Assembly: GCA_035493895.1 (NCBI GenBank)
Contig: DATJHM010000175.1
Coordinates: 1-45,169, forward strand
Origin: DATJHM01 sp035493895
Lineage (GTDB): Bacteria > Chloroflexota > Ktedonobacteria > Ktedonobacterales > Ktedonobacteraceae
Direction: 5' to 3'
DNA length: 45,169 nt
The notes under the pieces were generated by a model. It did no database searches. It was given only the letters and a program-made list of their open reading frames with translations, and had not been told where the DNA came from. Made by a program: the position numbers and the translations under genes. Shown here piece by piece: positions 8,965 through 17,020 of this stretch; the stretch's first letter is position 1; the number at the start of each line of letters is the position of its first letter.

Positions 8965-10041
8965 CTACCCTTTGCTGCCCTCAACCGTCGCGAGCGGCGT
9001 CCCCACGACCTCCGTGGCTGGCTCAGACTCGCGCCAGGTATAGGGCGTCACGCCATGCTTTTTGGGCAAGAGAACTGCTCGGTAGCGTGAGAAGAAGTAT
9101 GATCCTATGACTAGCAGGATAGCCACGACCTGGGCGAAGAAGCTGAACCAATCCGGGAAGATCGAAAGCCAGATGCCTGCCCAATCCGGAATCCAGCTCA
9201 ACCAGCCGATAGGCGCGGCACTGAACCAGCCCGCCTGCTCCATCTCGAAGACCTGCTCTCCTACCATGATAAAGAGCACAATAGCCAGCAACGCCCCCGT
9301 CAGTACCAGCATTCTTTTATACGGAACATGCTGATTGCCCACAAAGCTCAGGAAGGCCAGGATTGCAGAGAACAGTACCCCCACCATCGCGCCGAAGAAG
9401 ACGACGGTCCCGCCAAGCTGGAGATAATAACTTTGCAGGAAAAGCACAACCTCGAAGCCCTCACGATAGAAGGAGACAAAGCCGAGGAACGCCAATCCCC
9501 ACAGGAGCGATGCTCGCGCTGAATCAGGATTCTTTGCCTGCTCTAATATCTGCTGCTTGCGGCGATTCTGAAAAGAGATCCAGCCGGTCCAGTACACTTT
9601 ATGGAAAAACCAGTTCATGACGATCAGCAGAACCACTACGGCCAGCAATCCGGTCCACGCCTGAAGTGACAGGGCTGGTACAACGGTGGTCAAATCGCTG
9701 ATGATGCGTACCGCGATGAACCACGTGATCAGGGTCGCCACGATCCCGACGACGACTCCCAGCCCGATCGGTTTCCTGTACGATTGGTTCGCCCCTCGCA
9801 GGCTGGCAGTAATGGCGGTCAGGATCACGACGCATTCGATGCCCTCGCGGAACACAAGCGAGGCAATGTCCAGAACGGCAACCAATGGGCTGAGGTGGGG
9901 CGTCGTTGGATCAGGGGTGCCCGCTGCAACAACCCCTTGCCAGACCAATAGCACGGCGATCACCAGCGCAGCGCAAATAAGACCACCCGTGATCAGAGGG
10001 TGAGGCGACTGCGTCTTCCGTGCGGTTGTAGATGTTCCCAT
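8965..10041 (-). CDS. FTR1-family iron permease
   Basis: 358 residues with about seven hydrophobic segments. Both halves carry the iron-coordinating REGxE motif: REGIE (residues 65-69) and REGFE (near 193-197). This is the defining feature of FTR1/EfeU permeases, which take iron across the membrane, in fungi with a ferroxidase and in bacteria often with EfeO and EfeB. Neither partner is seen in the window, so the oxidising partner may be elsewhere. The upstream promoter is overlapped by tandem palindromes with TTAG/CTAA arms, consistent with a metal-sensing repressor. The protein is somewhat longer than the roughly 280-residue bacterial forms. Confidence 0.9.
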   Translation of the reverse strand: MGTSTTARKTQSPHPLITGGLICAALVIAVLLVWQGVVAAGTPDPTTPHLSPLVAVLDIASLVFREGIECVVILTAITASLRGANQSYRKPIGLGVVVGIVATLITWFIAVRIISDLTTVVPALSLQAWTGLLAVVVLLIVMNWFFHKVYWTGWISFQNRRKQQILEQAKNPDSARASLLWGLAFLGFVSFYREGFEVVLFLQSYYLQLGGTVVFFGAMVGVLFSAILAFLSFVGNQHVPYKRMLVLTGALLAIVLFIMVGEQVFEMEQAGWFSAAPIGWLSWIPDWAGIWLSIFPDWFSFFAQVVAILLVIGSYFFSRYRAVLLPKKHGVTPYTWRESEPATEVVGTPLATVEGSKG

Positions 10042-10241
10042 AATGGTGCATTCCTTTGCTTTGTATACGGTGGAAACGATGAAAAAAATATCATTCCACC
10101 CTTTTCACTAACGTCTACCGGCAGAGCGTATGTACACTCATCCTCTTGTCAGAAAGAGAGCGCTCTATCTTCAACATCTTTATTCAGAATAAGAGAAAAA
10201 CGGTGCATGGTAAGCTGTTCGACATCTAATCTCTGTAGTCA

Positions 10242-10300
10242 GATATTAGCATGCCCTAATATCTGACTGATATACTCGGATATTAGCATGCCCTAATATT
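10242..10300 (-). promoter_or_regulatory. Tandem metal-regulator-like operators upstream of FTR1
   Basis: Two near-identical palindromes: GATATTAG-n6-CTAATATC at 10242-10263 (8 of 8 paired) and GATATTAG-n6-CTAATATT at 10279-10300 (7 of 8). Both carry CATGCC in the spacer and they lie 37 bp apart. The TTAG..CTAA arms recall the TTAGG..CCTAA arms of DtxR/IdeR boxes. Site 2 overlaps the -10 box and spacer of the FTR1 promoter; site 1 lies just downstream of the predicted start. Confidence 0.7.
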
Positions 10301-10309
10301 GTTTGTCAA
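10280..10309 (-). promoter_or_regulatory. Promoter of the FTR1 iron permease gene
   Basis: On the minus strand TTGACA (10304-10309) is followed by TAATAT (10280-10285) after 18 bp. The start would be near 10273, giving a leader of about 230 nt before the ATG at 10041. I see no known riboswitch in that leader. Confidence 0.6.
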
Positions 10310-10414
10310 GGTTTTTGGTGGTGCATTCTCAACCATCTCGCATGTTTTTGCATCGATACGATGATGGCCGTAGCGGCGGGGCTTGTTGTTGACGTATATT
10401 GGTTCTTATACACA

Positions 10415-10446
10415 AAGTATGCTCAGTGAGCTTAATGAGCATACTT
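10415..10446. repeat. 11-bp perfect inverted repeat with nested TGAGC motifs
   Basis: AAGTATGCTCA (10415-10425) and TGAGCATACTT (10436-10446) pair fully around a 10-nt centre. The centre itself contains another TGAGC, so GCTCA-G-TGAGC forms a second, nested palindrome. It lies in the 670-bp gap between the divergent FTR1 and hydrolase genes, with no T-run after it. A regulator binding site fits better than a terminator. The rest of this gap (10310-10414, 10447-10711) is AT-rich and shows no gene. Confidence 0.5.
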
Positions 10447-10711
10447 GTTCTCTATTTTGTGATTACATATATTTCTCTGAAATCGAGGTTGAATCGTCGT
10501 AATAGGTATTTGTGATATATAGGCCCATTTTGTTATAAGGATGTAACAGAAGTCTGGTATCTTTTAGTAGCATCATTTCTGTTTTTAGACTATATGGAGT
10601 CATTCCCTTTTGAAAAACATAGTATATGCAGTGATGAGGAGCGCTATCGTTGTGAGAAAACTTTTCATGAAGATTATGAACAAGAAAATAGAGAGATAGG
10701 TTGTACCAGTT

Positions 10712-11869
10712 ATGCGTATTTCAGCAAAAAGAAACTCAAAAGGATTTCTTTCAACTCCCAGACGCCGGATCGCCATCGCGATTATTGTACTGTTGCTTCT
10801 GCTTGGATCGAGCGCGCTCCTTGGAGCCAGTATTTACTTCTCAAATATGCTTCTCCAGGTACCTGATTACATGACGCCCACATATGACACGCCTGTGCTG
10901 ACGGTGAACGAGACGAACGTGACGTTGAAGCGTATGGGCGATGATATGCATCCTGGCGAGTTCGAAATCGAATGGCCTGCCGGACAGGCGCTGGTTGGCC
11001 CGGTTCTTTCCTTTAACAACAATTCGGTCACGCGCCAACTTCTCCAGAAGACAAGTCCACTTTCCGCAGGGACATTGGTTTTCTGGACACGTTATGTCTA
11101 TACCGGCCAGTTGAAGGAGAGCCTGGGGCTGACTATTAGCGATGTGCAGGTCCCTGATGCATTGGGATCGATGCCTGCCTGGTATGTGCCGGGCAAGCTC
11201 AGCACATGGGCGATTCTGGTGCATGGTCGTGGCTCCTCGCGCGACGAGGGTTTGCGTGTGTTTGCGCCGCTGGCTCAGCTTGGCCTGCCTTTGCTCTCTA
11301 TCTCCTATCGCAACGATCATGGTGCCCCACACAGTTCCGATAGCCTGAATCATCTGGGCTATAGCGAGTGGCAGGATCTGGAGGCTGCCGTCAGGTACGC
11401 GCTCGCCCATGGTGCGCAGCATCTTGTGCTCTACGGCTGGTCGCAGGGCGGTGCGGTGGTAGAGGTCTTTATGCATCATTCAAGCCTGGCCCATATCGTG
11501 CAGGCGCTGGTACTCGATGCGCCCATTCTCGACTGGCCTGCCACGCTGAGCTACCAGACGCAGAGAATGTCGGTGCCCGGCTTCCTGGCCAATACTGCCG
11601 AGTTGGTGACGAGCATTCGTAGCGGTATCAACTTTGACGATCTGAATCAGATGAACCAGCCGCAGCCCAGGATTCCCATTCTCCTCTTTCACGGTGTCGA
11701 CGACACGAGCACGCCTGTCTCCGTCAGTGACGCCTTCGCCCGAGCCCACCCGGACCTTGTCACCTACGTGCGCGTCCCTGGTGTCGAGCATACCGAAGCC
11801 TGGAATGCCAATCCGCAGGTCTACGATCGCGAACTGACGACGTTTCTGAAGCTGAAATTGTCAATATAG
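10712..11869 (+). CDS. Membrane-anchored alpha/beta hydrolase
   Basis: 385 residues. A basic N-terminus and one hydrophobic segment (about residues 18-47) act as a signal anchor, so the catalytic part lies outside the cytoplasm. AILVHGRGSSRDEG gives the oxyanion-hole HG, GWSQGG the nucleophile elbow (Ser), HGVDDTSTPV the acid Asp region and PGVEHTEAW the catalytic His. This is the fold of esterases and peptidase-like hydrolases related to the S9/BAAT group. The substrate is unknown. It ends just before a strong hairpin and appears to be a single-gene unit. Confidence 0.9.
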   Translation: MRISAKRNSKGFLSTPRRRIAIAIIVLLLLLGSSALLGASIYFSNMLLQVPDYMTPTYDTPVLTVNETNVTLKRMGDDMHPGEFEIEWPAGQALVGPVLSFNNNSVTRQLLQKTSPLSAGTLVFWTRYVYTGQLKESLGLTISDVQVPDALGSMPAWYVPGKLSTWAILVHGRGSSRDEGLRVFAPLAQLGLPLLSISYRNDHGAPHSSDSLNHLGYSEWQDLEAAVRYALAHGAQHLVLYGWSQGGAVVEVFMHHSSLAHIVQALVLDAPILDWPATLSYQTQRMSVPGFLANTAELVTSIRSGINFDDLNQMNQPQPRIPILLFHGVDDTSTPVSVSDAFARAHPDLVTYVRVPGVEHTEAWNANPQVYDRELTTFLKLKLSI

Positions 11870-11892
11870 CCACAATCAGATGGAAGAGCAGG

Positions 11893-11941
11893 ACAGGCAG
11901 CGTCAAGCACAGATTTTCGCGGCGCTGCCTGTTTGCCTGTT
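11893..11941 (+). terminator. Terminator after the alpha/beta hydrolase gene
   Basis: ACAGGCAGCG (11893-11902) pairs perfectly with CGCTGCCTGT (11923-11932) across a 20-nt loop, followed by TTGCCTGTT. It is 23 bp past the stop codon. Confidence 0.6.
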
Positions 11942-11949
11942 TGAAAACG

Positions 11950-11978
11950 TTGACTTCCCATCGTTCGCTGGGTATACT
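11950..11978 (+). promoter_or_regulatory. Promoter of the amino-acid permease gene, with a long leader
   Basis: TTGACT (11950-11955) and TATACT (11973-11978) with a 17-bp spacer. The start would be near 11985, leaving about 260 nt of leader before the ATG at 12248. That leader contains a short tandem duplication (ACCCTTCATA, twice, near 12177-12201) and AAAGGAGG near 12096, but no T-box sequence or other riboswitch that I recognise. Confidence 0.6.
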
Positions 11979-12247
11979 TCTAGCATACTTTGTCCTCTAT
12001 TTGCAACGACCACTGTCCTACCATAAATGGGCTCTGGTCCTGCTTGCTACCATCGTTTCTCCTTCGCTCGACCACGTTTGACTTCCCGGATATGGGAAAG
12101 GAGGTTGCCATCCTTCTCTCTGGAAGGTAGAAACTATCCAGATCATGTGCGGAGAATGTTGCTTCGCGAGTACAAGACCCTTCATATACAGACCCTTCAT
12201 ACAAGAGATTATCAGATACATCTCTCCTCTTCGAAAGGAGCCACTGT

Positions 12248-13768
12248 ATGTCGCTTACCGATCATCCTCAGAGTAATTTCGCCGATCAGGCGGTTGCGCA
12301 GTCCGGGTATCGCCAGGAATTTCGCCGCGATTTAAAAACGTTTGCTTCCTTTGCGGTGGGATTTAGCTTTATTAGTATTACAACTGGCATATTTTCCACC
12401 TACGGAGCGGCGTTAAATTGGGGCGGCCCATTGAGCATCTGGACATGGCCACTGGTGGCGTTGGGACAGCTTTTTGTCGCGCTGGTCTTCGCCATGTTTG
12501 CCTCGCGCATCCCCCTGGCTGGCTACTCCTATCAATGGGTGTCACGCCTCTTCAATCCCAAATTCGGCTGGCTGGTTGGCTGGGTCTCTTTTACGTTTTT
12601 AACCGTCGTTACGGTCTCTGTGGACTATGCGATTGCGCAGACTGTTCTGCCCAGTTTATTTAACTATACGGAAACGCTGGCCAATGCCTGGATTGCAACG
12701 GCAATTGTTCTTCTGATCCAGATGTTCCTGATTATTTTCTCTACGCTCTGGTCTACACGCATCAACAATATCGCCGTGGGAACGGAGGTCATTGGTGTGA
12801 TTGGTCTGGCTGTCTTGCTGCTGATTGTGGGGGCCGTGCGTGGTATGCTGCATCCCGATCACCTGTTTAGCATGGGCAGCGTGGCGGCAAACGGCTACTT
12901 CAATCTGGGCGGCCTGACCAGAACGGGCCCTTTTATGATCTCGTTCCTGCTTGGCGCTTACACAATTGTGGGATTTGAAGCTGCGGCCAATCTGGCGGAA
13001 GAGACGGAGAATGCGCATCGTGTGGTGCCTTTTGCCATGTGGTCTGCGGTCGTGCTGGCAGGAGTCGTGGGCTTTGTGCTGTTGATCGCCTTGAATCTGG
13101 CCTCACAAAATCTGACGACGCTGGCTGCCTCTGCCACGCCCGTTGCTGATATCGTGACGGGTGTGCTGGGCCGTGTGGTGGGCGATATTCTGCTGGTTAT
13201 TGTCGCGTTCTCGATCTTTGCCTGTGGTCTGGTAATCTTCATCACAGCCACGCGTCTGATCTGGGCAATGGCGCGGGACGAACGTTTTCCTGGTTATAAG
13301 TTCGTTCGCGAGGTCAATCCGCGCACGGGAACGCCCATTGCCTCGACGATATTCTCTGGTGTACTGTGCCAGGTGGTGCTGGGCGTGTTCGCCGGACTGG
13401 GCCTCTTTGCCGGTCAGACCAATACGCTGGCGAATCTCTTCGGGGCCTCAACGCTTCTGCCAACGGTGATCTACCTATTGACCGTGATCTTTTATATCGT
13501 CGTGCGTAAACGCTTGCCGCAGGTAGAAAATAGCTTTCGCCTGGGTATCTTTGAATGGCCGGTCATTGTCCTGTCCCTGGTCTGGTTGCTTTTTGAGCTG
13601 GCTATCTTCCGCGATGCTTCGTTCGCGACCCCGTGGTTGTATAGCCTGATCATGTTTGCGGTTGGCGTAATCTATTTCGTCTGGATGCTGGTGACGCGTC
13701 CTCAATCGCTCGTCGCGCAGCCGCACGAAGAGACTGGGGTGACGCAACTTATGCCAGATGAAGCATAA
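12248..13768 (+). CDS. APC-superfamily amino-acid permease
   Basis: 506 residues with about twelve hydrophobic helices. The N-terminal segment FASFAVGFSFISITTGIF and ALNWGGP match the first helices of the amino-acid/GABA permease group (AAT/ACT type), and GFEAAANLAEET is the conserved segment before helix 7. It would import an amino acid or amine with protons. AAAGGAG lies 7-8 nt before the ATG. It is followed by a good hairpin, so it is probably a lone transcription unit; no metabolic enzyme next to it points to the substrate. Confidence 0.9.
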   Translation: MSLTDHPQSNFADQAVAQSGYRQEFRRDLKTFASFAVGFSFISITTGIFSTYGAALNWGGPLSIWTWPLVALGQLFVALVFAMFASRIPLAGYSYQWVSRLFNPKFGWLVGWVSFTFLTVVTVSVDYAIAQTVLPSLFNYTETLANAWIATAIVLLIQMFLIIFSTLWSTRINNIAVGTEVIGVIGLAVLLLIVGAVRGMLHPDHLFSMGSVAANGYFNLGGLTRTGPFMISFLLGAYTIVGFEAAANLAEETENAHRVVPFAMWSAVVLAGVVGFVLLIALNLASQNLTTLAASATPVADIVTGVLGRVVGDILLVIVAFSIFACGLVIFITATRLIWAMARDERFPGYKFVREVNPRTGTPIASTIFSGVLCQVVLGVFAGLGLFAGQTNTLANLFGASTLLPTVIYLLTVIFYIVVRKRLPQVENSFRLGIFEWPVIVLSLVWLLFELAIFRDASFATPWLYSLIMFAVGVIYFVWMLVTRPQSLVAQPHEETGVTQLMPDEA

Positions 13769-13792
13769 TATGGGGCTCTTCCGCTCCTTTGG

Positions 13793-13814
13793 TACTCCCT
13801 TGAAAAAGGGAGTA
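13793..13814 (+). terminator. Terminator after the permease gene
   Basis: TACTCCCTT (13793-13801), tetraloop GAAA, AAGGGAGTA (13806-13814): a perfect 9-bp stem 24 nt after the stop. The T-run is missing, so efficiency is uncertain. It may serve both convergent neighbours. Confidence 0.55.
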
Positions 13815-13959
13815 TCGAAGATGACGGAGAACCACAAAATGGGTGGGTATCCAATCTTCTTCAGGCCGACAATTTCTGCATGTGTGCGTGCTCCCGTTTG
13901 CACATTCGAGTGCTAAATACGCAAACGAGAGCATATCTCCTATGAGGTCAATGTATGAT

Positions 13960-14601
13960 CTATTCGCCGCTATAGGGTGAGGAGTAGGAAGAGTCTGTTA
14001 AGTCAGTAGAGTCGGTAGAAAAGGAAGAGTCTGTTAAGTCAGTAGAGTCGGTAGAAAAGGAAGAGGTCGTGGAGTAGAAAGAGTTTGTGGAATAGAGTGA
14101 TGCCATATAGGGAGAGGAGAAAGACGTTCTAGAGGCCAGTGCCGTTCGAATGATGAAGATGAGGAAGACAAGAGCGATAAGCGTCAGCAGGCCACCCAGG
14201 CCACCGAAGATCAGGGGAAAGAGCCAGAGCGCCGCGAACGAACTGATACGCGCGTCATGTGGATTGTCTACCTGGTAGCTTACCTGTATTTCGTCACCCT
14301 GATTCATTGAACTGCTGGAAAAGTTTGGGATAAACTCTATCTGTTGCCCTTGCTGTGTCTGAAAGCGTACAATCGGCTGGCACGTTGTTGAAGTGCTGGA
14401 GTGCGTGCCGGAACTGTCAGTCGTAGTGGTTGTGGTTGTAGTCCAATTGCACCGGACAATGGTTCCGTGCGTGCTGATAGCCTTTTGCATAAAGTTTGTC
14501 GTGGATGTGTAGGAAAAGTAGCTTATGAGCATGAATGGCAAGCCGACAAGCAAGAAAATGCCGCCAACTGTGCCGAAGATGAATATGCCAGGTTGCCTCA
14601 T
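13960..14601 (-). CDS. DUF3592-like membrane protein with Ser/Asp/Thr repeat tail
   Basis: 213 residues. One hydrophobic segment near the start (about 6-30) and one near residues 122-150 flank an extracytoplasmic part whose ATVxxC/VRF pattern (HGTIVRCNW, PIVRFQTQQGQQIEF, GDEIQVSYQVDNPHDARI) matches DUF3592 proteins, of unknown function. A Thr run interrupts the first strand pair. The C-terminal tail repeats SSFSTDSTDLTD, encoded by a 36-bp tandem DNA repeat. AGGAG precedes the ATG on the minus strand. It is convergent with the permease gene. Confidence 0.72.
   Translation of the reverse strand: MRQPGIFIFGTVGGIFLLVGLPFMLISYFSYTSTTNFMQKAISTHGTIVRCNWTTTTTTTTDSSGTHSSTSTTCQPIVRFQTQQGQQIEFIPNFSSSSMNQGDEIQVSYQVDNPHDARISSFAALWLFPLIFGGLGGLLTLIALVFLIFIIRTALASRTSFSSPYMASLYSTNSFYSTTSSFSTDSTDLTDSSFSTDSTDLTDSSYSSPYSGE
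13988..14065. repeat. 36-bp tandem repeat inside the DUF3592-like gene
   Basis: Two identical 36-bp units (13988-14023 and 14024-14059) and the first bases of a third. The length keeps the reading frame and adds 12 residues per unit, so copy number can change without breaking the gene. Confidence 0.85.
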
Positions 14602-14912
14602 GATAGTATACTCCTGATGAAAAATTCTTCTTATTTATATTTATATTTGTTTACTAGACGTATGGACGAGAAGTTTTTGGAACATCAAATCCCACAATTG
14701 CCCCTATTGATCATCAAAGCATCATCAATATCGCGATCCTTCGCCTCTAGGTGAGGTGAGTGCGACGTGATAGAATCATCGTAAAGATTGTGGGGCGTTG
14801 CCTGCCTTCGTCAAAAGTGGATGCATGGGATGGCCGTCAATATATGTATGCTTGCCAGAAAGGAGACACGGCCAGTTTGCCTTTGCAGGCAACACTTGCC
14901 GTTCGTTTATCG
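14602..14912. other. Intergenic region between DUF3592-like gene and prpB
   Basis: AT-rich next to the divergent DUF3592-like gene, then mixed. The prpB frame stays open up to a GTG at 14760, but the residues before 14913 do not resemble PrpB. AAAGGAG near 14859 would favour a TTG start at 14877. No clear promoter or RNA element is seen. Confidence 0.4.
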
Positions 14913-15818
14913 ATGAATACCAGAAATCTTACCGCAGGTGCTCGCCTGCGTGCAGCCTTAGACGTCGAGCGACCATTGCAGGTCGTCGGCACCATCAATG
15001 CCTATAGCGCCCTGATGGCCGAGCAGGTCGGTTTTCGGGCATTATATATTTCCGGTGCGGGCGTGGCGAACGCTTCGTACGGCCTGCCCGATCTCGCCAT
15101 GACGACCCTCAACGACGTGCTCGAAGACGTTCGGCGCATCACCAGTGTCACCGAGCTACCTGTATTGGTGGATATTGATACCGGTTGGGGCAATGCCTTG
15201 ATGATCAATCGCGCCATTCGCCAGCTCATCCGCGCAGGGGCGGCCGGGGTGCATATCGAAGATCAGGTCCAGGCGAAGCGCTGTGGTCATTTACCCGGGA
15301 AAGCTCTCGTCTCCACCGCTGAGATGATCGATCGGGTTAAAGCGGCCGTGGATGCGAAAAGCGATCCAGATTTTGTGGTCATGGCCCGTACCGATGCCCT
15401 CGCGGTCGAAGGACTGGAGCCTGCCCTGACGCGTGCAATTCGCTATCAGGAGGCCGGGGCGGATATGCTCTTCCCCGAAGCGTTAACGGAACTACCCCTG
15501 TATCGCCGCTTCGCAGATACCGTCAGCATTCCCATTCTGGCAAATATGACCGAATTTGGCGTCACGCCCCTGTTTACCACGCAGCAACTCGCCAGTGTGG
15601 GCGTCAGTCTGGTCCTCTATCCCCTCTCCGCCTTTCGCGCCATGAACGCCGCCGCCCTCAATGTCTACACCACCGTTCGCCAGGAGGGCACGCAGCAACG
15701 GGCGCTCCCAACAATGCAGACGCGCCAGGAACTCTACGGCTTCCTGCATTATGCCGATTATCAGGAGAAAATCGATCAGCTTTTCAGCACGAGTGGAGAA
15801 GGAGAAGGCGAGCAATAG
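14913..15818 (+). CDS. prpB: Methylisocitrate lyase (PrpB)
   Basis: About 301 residues, like E. coli PrpB (about 296). It follows that enzyme closely: VVGTINAYSALMAEQVGFRA, LPVLVDIDTGWGN, the catalytic AKRCGH loop, VMARTDALAVEG, MLFPEALTE and NMTEFGVTPLFTT. PrpB splits 2-methylisocitrate into pyruvate and succinate in the methylcitrate cycle of propionate breakdown. No prpC or prpD is in the window, so the pathway genes are scattered. Start choice: ATG 14913 fits the family N-terminus but has no Shine-Dalgarno; TTG 14877 has AAAGGAG at a normal distance and is a real alternative. Confidence 0.92.
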   Translation: MNTRNLTAGARLRAALDVERPLQVVGTINAYSALMAEQVGFRALYISGAGVANASYGLPDLAMTTLNDVLEDVRRITSVTELPVLVDIDTGWGNALMINRAIRQLIRAGAAGVHIEDQVQAKRCGHLPGKALVSTAEMIDRVKAAVDAKSDPDFVVMARTDALAVEGLEPALTRAIRYQEAGADMLFPEALTELPLYRRFADTVSIPILANMTEFGVTPLFTTQQLASVGVSLVLYPLSAFRAMNAAALNVYTTVRQEGTQQRALPTMQTRQELYGFLHYADYQEKIDQLFSTSGEGEGEQ

Positions 15819-15919
15819 CCGTTACCGGGCCTTTGATGGTTTGTTGCAAGAAATTTGACGAGATCGCATCTAAAGGAATGCCAGAAATAGGGGGGTATTC
15901 TGGCATTCTTATGCAGCCT

Positions 15920-16603
15920 TTAGTGTTTTGCTGTAGGTGTACTGGCTGGTTTTCCCTTGTTACTGCCAGGGTTGTTACCATTGCCAGGATTGTTAGAATT
16001 GCCAGGGTGGGTAACTGGTGTGCTCGCCTTCAGGCAGACTTCCAGTTGCGTTGTGCCACACCCGGAAAGGACATTTGCTATATATGAGCGAGCGTTATCG
16101 CTGGTTAGTTTCCCTCTATCATGACCAGCCAGGTGCTGAGCAGCAGTGAGCAATTGATTGATTTCACCGTACCCATAGACCGTGCTCGTGGAAACTGTTT
16201 TGCCACTGGTCGTTGTCCCTTTAAATGTGCCGTCATGTAGAGAACATAATGTCTTGACGTCATCACTTGTGCTCTCTGTGCTCAGCGAAAATTGTGTTGC
16301 CAGTCGTTGTATCTCCGGGAGACCAGCACATTGCTGGCTATGGTCGTCCTTCTGATCTTTGTCGTGCTGTTGATCGTTGCCATGCGGTGTTGCCTCAGGG
16401 GTAGCTGTGCCTCTGTCTTTGTTCTCAGCGTGGGCAGTCGGCGTCACTGTTTTCGCCGCAATAGCCGTCTGGTTGGTGAGTAGTGCCTTTGTAGGCGTTG
16501 AGGCCATTGCGACTGTTCCCCCACCGACAACGGCGGTGCCCACAAGAACAACTGCGAGAACTTTGCCTTTCAAGGTCGCTGCCAGGATACTACGAAGTCC
16601 CAT
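15920..16603 (-). CDS. Secreted or anchored four-Cys protein with Asn/Gly/Pro-rich tail
   Basis: 227 residues, not a family I recognise. A basic start and hydrophobic segment (about 12-33, ending in MASTP) form a signal peptide or anchor. A charged low-complexity stretch follows (about 55-90, rich in D/H/K/Q). The core has four Cys (QQCAG, TLCSL, SGCGT, EVCLK), enough for two disulfides outside the cell. The tail HPGNSNNPGNGNNPGSNKGK ends in ASTPTAKH, and the anti-sigma protein transcribed away from it ends in an Asn/Gly/Lys-rich run closing with KATPAH. GAAAGGG precedes the ATG. It may belong to the same sigma-factor response, by position and tail likeness only. Confidence 0.7.
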   Translation of the reverse strand: MGLRSILAATLKGKVLAVVLVGTAVVGGGTVAMASTPTKALLTNQTAIAAKTVTPTAHAENKDRGTATPEATPHGNDQQHDKDQKDDHSQQCAGLPEIQRLATQFSLSTESTSDDVKTLCSLHDGTFKGTTTSGKTVSTSTVYGYGEINQLLTAAQHLAGHDRGKLTSDNARSYIANVLSGCGTTQLEVCLKASTPVTHPGNSNNPGNGNNPGSNKGKPASTPTAKH

Positions 16604-17020
16604 GGTCTATTCCCTTTCTTTTGATTGCACAAAAATAGTAATAGGTGGATGCAGTAGGATAAACCACGACAAACCACTGCATCCAGGCGAACATCAATCA
16701 ATTTCTTCGTGTTGCCTATCCAGGTAGTTGTAGGTCATCGCAGATTGGTTACGGCCTGAGGCAAAAGTAATCGGTCATTTCCCATCGGGCAACGGCATAT
16801 TCAGATCGAATGTGATCTCTTATGCGAGAACCTGGTAGCCTTCATCTGGGTACTGCTCTTACCCGGATGCCCTATTATGAATGACATTTCATCTTCCCCT
16901 CATCTACCCATAACTAAAATAGGTTTGATTGCAACTCTAAAATGGGGAGACCTTTTGTGGCAGGATTCAGAAAATAGCGCGATGAGGCTCCTCTATCATC
17001 GTATGGGAGAGGTAGTGTCA
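16604..17020. other. Divergent control region of the sigma-factor cluster, with a 10-bp inverted repeat
   Basis: TGGATGCAGT (16646-16655) pairs perfectly with ACTGCATCCA (16676-16685) around a 20-nt loop that holds a repeated AAACCA. It lies 43 bp before the four-Cys protein gene and may be an operator or an attenuating hairpin in its leader. The sigma frame is also open further up (to 16877), but no good ribosome site is found there. Confidence 0.5.

Noticed and set aside
11985..12247. T-box or other amino-acid riboswitch in the permease leader
   Set aside because: The conserved T-box sequence and a matching terminator/antiterminator pair were looked for and not found.
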